Source: Olsenella sp. kh2p3 (GTDB lineage: Bacteria; Actinomycetota; Coriobacteriia; Coriobacteriales; Atopobiaceae). From it: a stretch of 50,420 nt of DNA. Positions 41,276-48,962 of the stretch are shown piece by piece. The position numbers and the translations under genes were made by a program. The stretch lies in the NCBI GenBank assembly GCA_900119625.1, contig FPKD01000011.1, positions 1-50,420 on the forward strand. Direction: 5' to 3'. Under the pieces are notes generated by a model that saw only the letters and a list, made by a program, of their open reading frames with translations, was not told the DNA's origin and ran no database searches. The stretch's first letter is position 1; each line of letters opens with the position of its first letter.

Positions 41276-42505
41276 ATGTCTTTCAAGATGACAAAGGCCG
41301 AGAGAAGCTGGGTCATGTACGACGTGGGCAACTCTGCGTTGGTGCTTCTCGCCACAAGCGTCATTCCCATCTACTTCAAGTCGCTGGCAGACGGCCCCGC
41401 CCTTGTTGCCTGGAGCTACGCGGAGACCGTGGCCTCGCTGGTCATCGCCCTGCTTATGCCAATCCTGGGTTCCGTTGCCGACCAGCAGGGCATGAAGAAG
41501 AAGTTCATCATTGGGTCTGTGGGAACGGGCGCCGTGGCATGCGTTGCGATGGGCTTCCCCACCAGCGCAATGGCGTTTCTCGTGATCTACGTGATCTCCT
41601 CTGTGGCACTCAACACGTCGTTCGTGTTCTACGACGCGCTGCTCGTTGATGCCACAACGGACGACCGTATGGACGAAGTCTCGAGCCAGGGCTATGCGTG
41701 GGGCTACATTGGCAGTTGCGTGCCGTTTCTCGCCTGCCTGGCGTTTGTGCTGGTGAGACCCTTTGGCATGAGCCTGCAGACGGCCATGCAAATCTCCTTT
41801 GTGATCACGGCTGCCTGGTGGGTGGCGTTTACGGTGCCTATGCTCAAGAACGTTGAGCAGACCCACTACAAGCCTCGCGAGGAGCACGCGCTGGCCAACG
41901 CCGTGCGTGGCATTGGCGCTACGGCAAAGCGCATCTGGCGCGACCCGTCCATCAGGAATTACATCATCGCGTACTTCTTCTACATCGACGGCGTGCACAC
42001 CATCATCAAGCTTTCCACCTCGTATGGCGCCGACCTTGGCATCGACGGCACGCAGCTGGTGTTGGCGCTGCTCGTCACGCAGTTTGTGGCGTTCCCCTCG
42101 GCCATTGCGTATGGCCGTCTAGGACACAAGTTTGGTACGCGCAAGATGATCCTGGTGGGCATTGCCGGCTACACCTTCATCACGCTGTTTGCTGCGTTCT
42201 TCCTGCGTACGGCGGTCGAATTCTGGATTCTTGCCATCATGGTTGGTCTCTTCCAGGGCGGCCTGCAGGCGCTTTCGAGGTCCGAGTTTGGCAAGCTCTG
42301 CCCCAAGGACCACGCCAACGAGTACTTTGGGTTCTTTGACATCTTTGGCAAGTACGCGGCAATTCTCGGCACCTTTATCGTGGGTACGATGACGGCCGCC
42401 ACTGGCAACAGCTCGCTGGGTGTGCTCTCCATTGTGGTGCTGTTCATCATCGGCTTTGTGGTGATGCTGCGCGTCCCCGAGCGCACGGCGGCGACGGAGG
42501 GGTAG
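41276..42505 (+). CDS. MFS transporter, UMF1/Atg22-like family
   Basis: A 409-residue membrane protein with about 12 helices. The opening KAERSWVMYDVGNSALVLLATSVIPIYFK matches the UMF1 (Atg22-like) family consensus W-x-x-YD-x-xNSA. MPILGSVADQQGMKKK is the loop 2-3 MFS motif, and GGLQALSRSEFGKLCPKDHANEYFG is the second conserved loop. Eukaryotic Atg22 exports amino acids from vacuoles; bacterial substrates are unknown. AGAGAGGA precedes the ATG. It is probably regulated by the palindrome upstream. Confidence 0.92.
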   Translation: MSFKMTKAERSWVMYDVGNSALVLLATSVIPIYFKSLADGPALVAWSYAETVASLVIALLMPILGSVADQQGMKKKFIIGSVGTGAVACVAMGFPTSAMAFLVIYVISSVALNTSFVFYDALLVDATTDDRMDEVSSQGYAWGYIGSCVPFLACLAFVLVRPFGMSLQTAMQISFVITAAWWVAFTVPMLKNVEQTHYKPREEHALANAVRGIGATAKRIWRDPSIRNYIIAYFFYIDGVHTIIKLSTSYGADLGIDGTQLVLALLVTQFVAFPSAIAYGRLGHKFGTRKMILVGIAGYTFITLFAAFFLRTAVEFWILAIMVGLFQGGLQALSRSEFGKLCPKDHANEYFGFFDIFGKYAAILGTFIVGTMTAATGNSSLGVLSIVVLFIIGFVVMLRVPERTAATEG

Positions 42506-42524
42506 CGCTTCCCGGGCGTGGCGG

Positions 42525-42655
42525 CATGTAATGTCGCCGGTAGACCCATTTTGATGCGCATCGCAACACTTGGCCCTCTCCGGCGACAATTAATCGCCGA
42601 AGAGGGTTCTTTGATGCGATTTGCAACAATCAGGGCTTTCCGGCGACATTCTCTG
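42525..42655. repeat. Tandem intergenic hairpin repeat, locus 7, with terminator
   Basis: Hairpin 42574-42606 (CCCTCTCCGGCGA/TCGCCGAAGAGGG) is followed by TTCTTTG and should end the MFS transcript. Flanking half-units (GTCGCCGG at 42533, GGCTTTCCGGCGACA at 42634) and linkers TTTTGATGCGCATCGCAACA / TTTGATGCGATTTGCAACAA match loci 2 and 8. Confidence 0.8.
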
Positions 42656-42659
42656 CAGT

Positions 42660-42866
42660 GAACCGGCGGCTCATATTTCTCGCTACGTAGTTTGGTGAAG
42701 AGCTATCACTGCGTTGGTATCGAAAATGCTACCTTTTACCTGCGCAAAGCCAGATGCTGCCTACTAACTTGACAGCTATCGTCAAGAAAAGTGCTTGCGT
42801 ATAGAAAGAAGAGTGCAAGCCAATTGTGGCACGCTCCGCTCACCGTTTCCGTCGAGAGGAGTAACC
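42660..42866. other. AT-richer upstream region of the nuclease-like gene
   Basis: No ORF is supported. TTGACAGCTATCGTCAA (42769-42785) is a short palindrome whose left half is also a perfect -35; TATAGA at 42800 is too far for the usual 17 nt. The base composition differs from the housekeeping DNA. Confidence 0.35.
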
Positions 42867-43859
42867 ATGAGCCTATTGTTCCTTGGATTCCAAACCTCAG
42901 CAGTATTGGTGGAGAGAAATGCCCGCAGGGGATTCAAAGATTTCACTCCGTCCAACGTAGTAAACCTCTCGCAGGCATCGATAAGTCGCGCAGAGATTAC
43001 TTCACACGGTCTCTCGAAATACGGTCTCGATGAAGGAGGCTTAGACATTATTGTTCCAAGAGATGCTTCGAGAGACCCGCGTTCACCCTTGCGATACCAT
43101 CGCGGACATCCGTCTTTTCCTGCCGGATCATTCCTACGAGGAAGAGGAGGCATCCTCATCGCTTCCCCTGCACTTTCCTTGCTTCAGTTGTCTCTGGTGC
43201 TAGACGAATGTTCCTGGCTCAAGCTCGCCTATCGTTTCACAGGAACATTTTCGCTCGACGACTTCGTGGAAGGGGGCATCATTGAGCGCCCTCCGCTCAC
43301 GAACACGCAAGAACTCGAAGCCTATTTCTTCTCGGCTTCCGAAATGGGGATGCGCGGAGCAAGAAGGCCGTGCCGACTCCTGCGACATGTACAAGACGGA
43401 TCGGCATCGCCGAGGGAATCCGAGCTCGAAATCGCCTTGTCTCGACCTCGATCAAAAGCGGGGTATGGTTGTGTTCACGCGACCCTCAATGACCGGGTTC
43501 CCTATGGAGAACTTGCCCGTCAGCTCACCGGAAGGAGCTTTGCAAAAATCGATCTTCACTATCGTAAAGCACATTATGGGCTTGAGTTTAGCGGGCATCT
43601 CCCCCATCAATGGCGTGTGCCTGAAGACATTTCGAGGCAGAACGCGCTCGCATGCATGGGTGAAGATACTGACTTTGTGACATATCGCCAATTGTCAAGC
43701 GCCCAAGAGCTCACAGAAGTCGCAAGAAAGGTAACACGCAAGACGAGAAGAACGTGGAGAGAAGACCTTCTCCGCCCCCTTGAGGAACGGCAGGCTTTTC
43801 TCGACGAACTCCTTCGCGAGAGGGAATTCGAAACGGGGGCAGGAACGTTAAGGGTGTAG
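42867..43859 (+). CDS. Hypothetical protein with Vsr/DUF559-like nuclease C-terminus
   Basis: A 330-residue protein. The middle (LIASPALSLLQLSLVLDECSWLKLAYRFTGTF) resembles the AbiEi-like linker of Coriobacterial hypothetical proteins. The C-terminal part begins GSASPRESELEIALSRPRS and continues LNDRVPYGEL, AKIDLHYRKAHYGLEFSGH and DISRQNALACMGEDTDFVTY, the layout of small PD-(D/E)XK (DUF559/Vsr-fold) domains: D-L-x(7)-E with an upstream Glu. No clear Q/E-x-K is seen, so activity is uncertain. GAGGAGTAACC precedes the ATG. GC is lower than in flanking genes, which suggests acquisition by transfer. I cannot name a function. Confidence 0.6.
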   Translation: MSLLFLGFQTSAVLVERNARRGFKDFTPSNVVNLSQASISRAEITSHGLSKYGLDEGGLDIIVPRDASRDPRSPLRYHRGHPSFPAGSFLRGRGGILIASPALSLLQLSLVLDECSWLKLAYRFTGTFSLDDFVEGGIIERPPLTNTQELEAYFFSASEMGMRGARRPCRLLRHVQDGSASPRESELEIALSRPRSKAGYGCVHATLNDRVPYGELARQLTGRSFAKIDLHYRKAHYGLEFSGHLPHQWRVPEDISRQNALACMGEDTDFVTYRQLSSAQELTEVARKVTRKTRRTWREDLLRPLEERQAFLDELLREREFETGAGTLRV

Positions 43860-43869
43860 ACCGCGCGCG

Positions 43870-43995
43870 GCACAAGTCGCCGGAAGCATGAAATTGTCGC
43901 ACATTGCATCAAATGAGCCCCTCCGGAGACAAATTGTCTCCGGAGGGTCGATTTTGGCGACTATTGCAACAAAACGGGGCTTCCGGGCGCCATCA
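43870..43995. terminator. Intergenic hairpin repeat, locus 8, bidirectional terminator
   Basis: A perfect 14-bp stem with a 1-nt centre (43919-43947, CCCTCCGGAGACAA/TTGTCTCCGGAGGG), T-rich on both sides (GATTTTGG rightward, CATTTGATG leftward). It lies between two convergent genes and can end both. Half-units with GTCGCCGG and GGCTTCCGGGCG flank it, and the linkers contain ATTGTCGCACATTGCATCAA and ACTATTGCAACAAAA. Confidence 0.85.
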
Positions 43996-44042
43996 GAGCG
44001 CCGCGACGGCGCAGAGAAGCAAGCGCGACCGTACCAGCACCC

Positions 44043-45287
44043 CTACGCCAGCAGCGCCGCGAGCTTGTCGACAACCTCGTCAACCTGCTCCTCGGAGATA
44101 ACCAGCGGAGGCAGGAAGCGCAGGATCGAGTCGCCAATGTGGTTGAGGACGAGACCCACCTCAAGGCCCTTGTCGACCAGCTCCGTCGCCACCGGCACGT
44201 CCAGCTGCGCGCCGAGCATGAGACCATACCCACGCACCTCTGTCACGTGCGGCAACGCCTCAAGCCGTTGGCGCAGGTGCGCTCCACAGGCAATGACGTG
44301 CTCCCCCATCTTCTGCGAGACCAGCGCCTCAACGGTGGCGCGCCCCGCGGCGGCAGCCAGCGCGTTCCCGCCAAAGGTAGAGCCGTGGTCGCCCGGCCCC
44401 ATGAGGTCGGCCACCTCTACCTTCGCCGCAACGGCACCCATGGGGAAACCGTCCGCGATGCCCTTGGCAAGGCTCACCACGTCTGGCTCGATGCCGGCCA
44501 ACTGGTACGCAAACGGCGCACCACAGCGAAAGAACCCGGTCTGGACCTCGTCAATCACGAGAAGCACGCCGCGCTTCTTGCACTCGGCAGCAACAAACCG
44601 CAGGTAATCGAAGTTAGCCGGCCACACGCCGCCCTCGCCTTGCACGCACTCGAGCATGACGGCGCACACGGGTCCGCAGCTCGCCGGCGGGTTGTCCAGC
44701 GCCGCCACCAGCGCGTCCGCGTCGTTCAGCGGCACCGCGGCAAAGCCGGCCGGCATGGGGAGAAACGCCTTGTGAAACACGTCCTGGCCGGTTGCGGCCA
44801 GCGTTGCCAGCGTGCGGCCGTGGAAGCTCTTCTGTGCCGTGAGGATACCAGTCGCGCCGCCAAGCTTCTTCTCGCCCCAGCGCCTTGCCACCTTGATGGC
44901 ACCCTCGTTTGCCTCGGCACCGGAGTTGGCAAAGAACGTCTTCCACGTGGAGCCTGTGGAGCCAACCACGTGGCCCTCCTCGTCGCATACAGACGAGAGG
45001 AGTCCGGAGAGGTCGCGCGCAAGCTCGCCGCGGTTCTCGACGAAGTAGTAGTTGCCCACCTGCCAGACCTTTTCGGCCTGCTCCCTAAGGGCGGCCGCCA
45101 CCACGGGGTTGCAGTGGCCCATGCTCACCGAGCCAATGCCGCCCAGGCAGTCGATATAAGTCTTGCCGGTGGAGTCGGTGAGCGTGGCGCCCTCGCCCGA
45201 AACGAACTCAACGGGGAGACGCGCATAGGTGTGCATCACGTAGGCATCGTCAAGGGCCTTGGCGCTCTCGTAGCTGGTGTCTGCCAT
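44043..45287 (-). CDS. argD: Acetylornithine aminotransferase
   Basis: A 414-residue class III PLP aminotransferase. It has FFANSGAEANEGAIKVAR, SFHGRTLATLAATGQ, VLLVIDEVQTGFFRCG, the PLP lysine in LAKGIADGFPMGAV, and GDHGSTFGGNALAAAAG. It converts N-acetylglutamate semialdehyde to N-acetylornithine. AAGGAG is 5 nt before the ATG at 45287; the open frame beyond it lies antisense to argB and is not coding. It is the last gene of argCJBD, separated from argB by a GAGACAAAGGG palindrome. Confidence 0.95.
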   Translation of the reverse strand: MADTSYESAKALDDAYVMHTYARLPVEFVSGEGATLTDSTGKTYIDCLGGIGSVSMGHCNPVVAAALREQAEKVWQVGNYYFVENRGELARDLSGLLSSVCDEEGHVVGSTGSTWKTFFANSGAEANEGAIKVARRWGEKKLGGATGILTAQKSFHGRTLATLAATGQDVFHKAFLPMPAGFAAVPLNDADALVAALDNPPASCGPVCAVMLECVQGEGGVWPANFDYLRFVAAECKKRGVLLVIDEVQTGFFRCGAPFAYQLAGIEPDVVSLAKGIADGFPMGAVAAKVEVADLMGPGDHGSTFGGNALAAAAGRATVEALVSQKMGEHVIACGAHLRQRLEALPHVTEVRGYGLMLGAQLDVPVATELVDKGLEVGLVLNHIGDSILRFLPPLVISEEQVDEVVDKLAALLA

Positions 45288-45308
45288 GTTGTTCTCCTTG
45301 TTCTGAAT

Positions 45309-45335
45309 GAGACAAAGGGAAACTCCCTCTGTCTC
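45309..45335 (-). repeat. GAGACAAAGGG palindrome, copy 4, between argB and argD
   Basis: The arms are near perfect (GAGACAAAGGG / CCCTCTGTCTC). It starts 10 nt past the argB stop and 21 nt before the argD start, so it lies inside an operon. It may lower argD expression or mark an RNA processing site. Confidence 0.8.
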
Positions 45336-45345
45336 CCTTTTCTCA

Positions 45346-46221
45346 CTATTCCTGCGTGAAGAGGGTACCCACGCCTGCGTCGGTGAAGATCTCGAGCAGC
45401 AGCGAGTGGGGAGACTTTCCGTTGAGGATGACCACCTCGGAGACGCCCCGGTCCATGGCCTCCACAATCGAGCGGACCTTGGGCACCATGCCTCCCGCAA
45501 GCTCGCCGGATGCGAGGATGTCCTTGGTCTCGGCCTTGGTGAGCGAGCGGATGAGGCTTCCCTTGTCGTTAACGTCGGCAAAGAGACCATCGACGTCCGT
45601 GAGGTAGATGAGCTTGTCGGCGTGGAGCGCCTCGGCAACCGCACTTGCCGCCTCGTCCGCATTCACGTTGAAGAAGCCGTCTGGCCCGCAGGCCACGGAG
45701 GCGATCACAGGGATGTAGTCGTCGTCGAGGATTGTCTCGATAAGCTCGGGGCTCACCTCGCGGATGTGCCCCACGCGACCAAGCTCTGGCGAGACGGGCA
45801 CCGCCTTGAGCGTCTTGCCGTCCGCGCCCGAGATGCCCACCGCGTTGTGGCCGTACTCATTCAAGGCCCAGACCAGCTGCTGGTTGACCTTGCCGATAAG
45901 GACCTCCTGCACGGCCTCCATGGTGTCGTCGTCGGTGACGCGCAGGCCATTCTTAAACTGCACGGGCATGTTGAGGCGTGTGAGCATGGCGCTTATCGCC
46001 TTGCCGCCTCCGTGCACGAGCACCACGCGCATGCCCATGAGCTTGAGGAGCTCGATGTCTCCCAGCACCTGCACCATGAGCTTGGGGTCCTCCATGGCAG
46101 ACCCGCCATACTTCACCACGACGGTCTTTCCGCGCATCTTGTTGATCCACGGGAGCGCCTCGGTGAGAACCTCCGCCTTCTTCTGGGCAAGCTCCAGCTC
46201 GCCCTCCTCGCGACCTTGCAT
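45346..46221 (-). CDS. argB: N-acetylglutamate kinase
   Basis: A 291-residue amino acid kinase. VVKYGGSAMEDPKLM holds the ATP-site Lys and GG, LVHGGGKAISAML binds the substrate, and GKVNQQLVWALNEYG and IYLTDVDGLFADV follow. An N-terminal ~20-residue helix (ELAQKKAEVLTEALPWINKM) is the feature of arginine-sensitive, hexameric NAGK, so feedback inhibition is likely. AGGAGGT precedes the ATG at 46221. Confidence 0.95.
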   Translation of the reverse strand: MQGREEGELELAQKKAEVLTEALPWINKMRGKTVVVKYGGSAMEDPKLMVQVLGDIELLKLMGMRVVLVHGGGKAISAMLTRLNMPVQFKNGLRVTDDDTMEAVQEVLIGKVNQQLVWALNEYGHNAVGISGADGKTLKAVPVSPELGRVGHIREVSPELIETILDDDYIPVIASVACGPDGFFNVNADEAASAVAEALHADKLIYLTDVDGLFADVNDKGSLIRSLTKAETKDILASGELAGGMVPKVRSIVEAMDRGVSEVVILNGKSPHSLLLEIFTDAGVGTLFTQE

Positions 46222-46286
46222 GCGTACCTCCTGTGTTTGGTTGTCTGGTCGTGGGGCCGCCTCGCGTGCGGCCGGGCGCTGGGCGC

Positions 46287-47573
46287 CTAGGTGCGATACT
46301 CTCCGTTGATCTTGACGTAGTCGTGCGTGAGGTCGCAGGTCCACACCCGCGAGTGGGCCTCCCCCGCACCAAGCGAGATGGCAATGTCAATCTCGGGCCG
46401 CTCAAATCGTCGCAGCATGTCGTCCTCGTCCATGGGTACGGCAAGGCCCGCACGCAGCACGGGCACGTCCATGAAGTCGATGTCCACGTTCTCTTGCGAG
46501 AAGGGCACCCCGCACTTTCCGGCAGCCGCCGCAACGCGGCCCCAGTTGGCGTCATGACCAAAGATGGCGGTCTTGACCAGCGGTGAGTTGGCGATGGCAA
46601 AGGCTACCTTGTCGGCGTCCTCCTGCGTGGCGGCGCCCAGGACATCCACCGTCACGAGCTTGGTAGACCCCTCGCCGTCTGCGGCAATCTGGCGCGCAAG
46701 GTTGGTGCAGACGCCCTTGATGGCCGCGGCTACGGCCGGGAAGGCGAGCGATGACTCGTCGATGGGCTCTCCCCCGGCAGCGCCCGTGGCAAAGAGGATG
46801 CACGTATCGTTGGTGGAGGTGTCGGAGTCCACCGTCACCTTGTTGAAGGTATTGCGCACAGCCGAGAGAAGCGCCGCATGCGCTGCCTCCGGCGTCAACG
46901 GCGCGTCGGTCGAGAGCACGCAGAGCATGGTCGCCATGTTCGGCTGAATCATGCCGGAGCCCTTCGCAAAGCCTCCCACGTGCACGGTGACGGAACTGCC
47001 GTCCGCCTGAGGCGCAGGGCCCGCGAAGGCAGCCTCCTTGGAGTGAGTGTCCGTGGTCATAACGGCGCAAGCAGCGTCATGGGCGGCCGCGGGAGTTGCC
47101 GCAAGCGCGTCCACAATCGCGGGCACGCCAGTCACGTACGGCTCAAAGGGAAGTTGCACGCCGATGACTCCCGTCGACGCAACCAGCACATCCTGCTCGT
47201 CGCAGTTAAGCGCGTGGGCGACAAGGGCGCAGGCCCTCTCGGCACACCGCAGGCCGGGCTCTCCCGTAGCGGCGTTGGCGTTGCCGGAGTTGAGCACCAC
47301 GACACGCGCGTGCCCAGAGGCGGCGCGCGCACGGCTCACCTGCACCGGCGCGGCGCAGAAGCGGTTCTGGGTGAACGTCGCCGCGCAGACGCTTGTCTTG
47401 TCGGCTACGACAAGCGCCATGTCCTTGCGCTCGGGATTCCGACGAAATCCTGCAGATATGCCGGCCGCACGCATGCCTACGGCAGCACAGACGCCACCCT
47501 TGCAGGGGGCAAATCCAAACGACTGAGGTGCGTCATCCTGTGTGGGGATGGCAAGGGGCTTGTAGTTGGCCAT
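46287..47573 (-). CDS. argJ: Bifunctional ornithine acetyltransferase / N-acetylglutamate synthase
   Basis: A 428-residue protein. It has the autocleavage site in GMIQPNMATMLCVLSTDA (cut before the Thr of MATML to give α and β chains), STGVIGVQLP, KVTVDSDTSTNDTCILFATG, and IFGHDANWGRVAAAAG. It recycles the acetyl group from N-acetylornithine to glutamate. Whether it can also use acetyl-CoA is not visible. AAGGACC precedes the ATG. The presence of argJ implies the cyclic arginine route, so no argE is needed. Confidence 0.95.
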   Translation of the reverse strand: MANYKPLAIPTQDDAPQSFGFAPCKGGVCAAVGMRAAGISAGFRRNPERKDMALVVADKTSVCAATFTQNRFCAAPVQVSRARAASGHARVVVLNSGNANAATGEPGLRCAERACALVAHALNCDEQDVLVASTGVIGVQLPFEPYVTGVPAIVDALAATPAAAHDAACAVMTTDTHSKEAAFAGPAPQADGSSVTVHVGGFAKGSGMIQPNMATMLCVLSTDAPLTPEAAHAALLSAVRNTFNKVTVDSDTSTNDTCILFATGAAGGEPIDESSLAFPAVAAAIKGVCTNLARQIAADGEGSTKLVTVDVLGAATQEDADKVAFAIANSPLVKTAIFGHDANWGRVAAAAGKCGVPFSQENVDIDFMDVPVLRAGLAVPMDEDDMLRRFERPEIDIAISLGAGEAHSRVWTCDLTHDYVKINGEYRT

Positions 47574-47666
47574 GGTAGGTCCTTCTGGACGGGGACGCGC
47601 CGCATGCGCGCCCAAAGCGGACGGTGCGGGTAGTCCTTGCGCCAGTCGACGGACTCGGCTATGAGC

Positions 47667-48743
47667 TTAGATGAGCGGTGCGGTGGCTCCTATGCCCTGG
47701 GTCTCCGGGAGGCCGAGCACCAGGTTTGCGCATTGCATCGCCTGGGCGGCAGCCCCCTTGCCGAGGTTGTCGATCGCGCAGGACGCGATGATGACCCTAC
47801 GTCGTCGGTCATCAAGGGCAACGCCAACCTGGGCGCGGGCGGTTGCCGCAACCGAGGAGGTCTGCGGCATGTGGCCAGCAGGGAGCGTTGAGACAAGCGC
47901 CTCGTTGGCATAGCGACGCTCGTAGGCGTCCTGCACATCGTTTGCGGTGACGCCATCGGCTGCCGTCATGTACACCGTGGCGAGAAGCCCGCGGGTGAGC
48001 GGCGCCAGGTGCGGCGTGAAAACCACGTTCATCTCACGGCCGGCAACCTGGGTGAGCGTCTGCTCTATCTCGGGCGTGTGGCGGTGGTGCGCCACGCCGT
48101 AGGCCTCAACGGACTCGTTGGCATGGCAGAAGTGCGTGCGCGCGTTGGGCGTGCGGCCCGCGCCGGAGACGCCGGAGATGGCGTCGGAGATCACGAGGTC
48201 TCCCGTGGCAAGCCCGGCCTCGAGCGCCGGAATTGCGGCAAGCGCCGTTGCCGTGGGGTAGCAGCCCGGCACGGCGACAAGAACCGCCTCGCCCTTCTCG
48301 TGGCGCTCCCCCAGTGCGAGAAGACCTGCGCGGTTAAGCTCGGGAAGGCCATAGACCGTCTGGCCGAGAAGCTCGGGGCTTGTGTGCGGCGTGCCGTACC
48401 ACTGCTCGTAGACGGCCGCATCATGCAGGCGGTAGTCCGCTGAAAGGTCGATGACGGTAACGCCTAGCGCCAAGAGCTGAGGCGTGATGGCAAGCGATGC
48501 CGTGTGGGGCACGGCGAGAAAGGCAACATCTGCATTCTGGGCGATGGCTTCTGGCTCGGGGAGCGAGAGCACGAGGTCACAGGCGCCCTCGAAGCCGGGG
48601 TACACGTCAGCGAGTCTAGTACCTGCAGCCTTGCGATCTGTAGCCATCGTAAGCTCCAGGGCGGGATGCCCCAGGACGATGCGGCAGACCTCGACCCCAG
48701 CGAACCCAGTTGCCCCCACGACGCAGGCCCTTATCTGCTCCAT
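47667..48743 (-). CDS. argC: N-acetyl-γ-glutamyl-phosphate reductase
   Basis: A 358-residue dehydrogenase. The NADP-binding block is CVVGATGFAGVEVCRIVLGHP, the catalytic Cys is in VAVPGCYPTATALA, and ISDAISGVSGAGR and FTPHLAPLTRGLLATVYM follow. The ATG at 48743 has GAGGGA very close and GAGGTG nine nt upstream; both may serve. It is the first gene of argCJBD; argF, argR, argG and argH are not in the window. Confidence 0.95.
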   Translation of the reverse strand: MEQIRACVVGATGFAGVEVCRIVLGHPALELTMATDRKAAGTRLADVYPGFEGACDLVLSLPEPEAIAQNADVAFLAVPHTASLAITPQLLALGVTVIDLSADYRLHDAAVYEQWYGTPHTSPELLGQTVYGLPELNRAGLLALGERHEKGEAVLVAVPGCYPTATALAAIPALEAGLATGDLVISDAISGVSGAGRTPNARTHFCHANESVEAYGVAHHRHTPEIEQTLTQVAGREMNVVFTPHLAPLTRGLLATVYMTAADGVTANDVQDAYERRYANEALVSTLPAGHMPQTSSVAATARAQVGVALDDRRRRVIIASCAIDNLGKGAAAQAMQCANLVLGLPETQGIGATAPLI

Positions 48744-48761
48744 TCCCTCAATCACCTCAGA

Positions 48762-48815
48762 ACAATGCATAAACAGCATAGCGTATGCAAGATTGCTTTT
48801 GTTTATTGGGTGCAG
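48762..48815 (-). promoter_or_regulatory. Leader of the arg operon with TGCATA-type half-sites
   Basis: The minus strand carries TTGCATACGC, TATGCTG and TTTATGCATTG in close order, short AT-rich inverted half-sites of ARG-box size. They could bind ArgR, but they do not fit a consensus well. TTGCAT is also a possible -35. The role is inferred only from position. Confidence 0.3.
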
Positions 48816-48911
48816 GATAGCACAGGGACTAGTGGCTGTGCCATACGCGACAATCTGTTCTTCTCCCTGACACAATTGTCGACAAATAGCCGAGCGGGCG
48901 ATCATAGAAAA

Positions 48912-48940
48912 GGCGCGGTCCCATCTACGGGAACCGCGCC
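48912..48940 (-). terminator. Intrinsic terminator of the large secreted protein gene
   Basis: The GC-rich stem GGCGCGGT-CCC pairs with GGG-A-ACCGCGCC and is followed on the minus strand by TTTTCTATG, 22 nt past the stop at 48963. Confidence 0.8.
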
Positions 48941-48962
48941 GCCTCAAGTGTGAAACCGTATC

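Noticed and set aside
45288..45662. N-terminal extension of the argD frame
   Set aside because: It is out of frame over argB, has no family similarity, and a good RBS precedes the ATG at 45287.
48744..48962. Possible riboswitch in the arg leader
   Set aside because: No known riboswitch core is recognisable; only short TGCATA-type half-sites and a terminator belonging to the neighbouring gene are seen.
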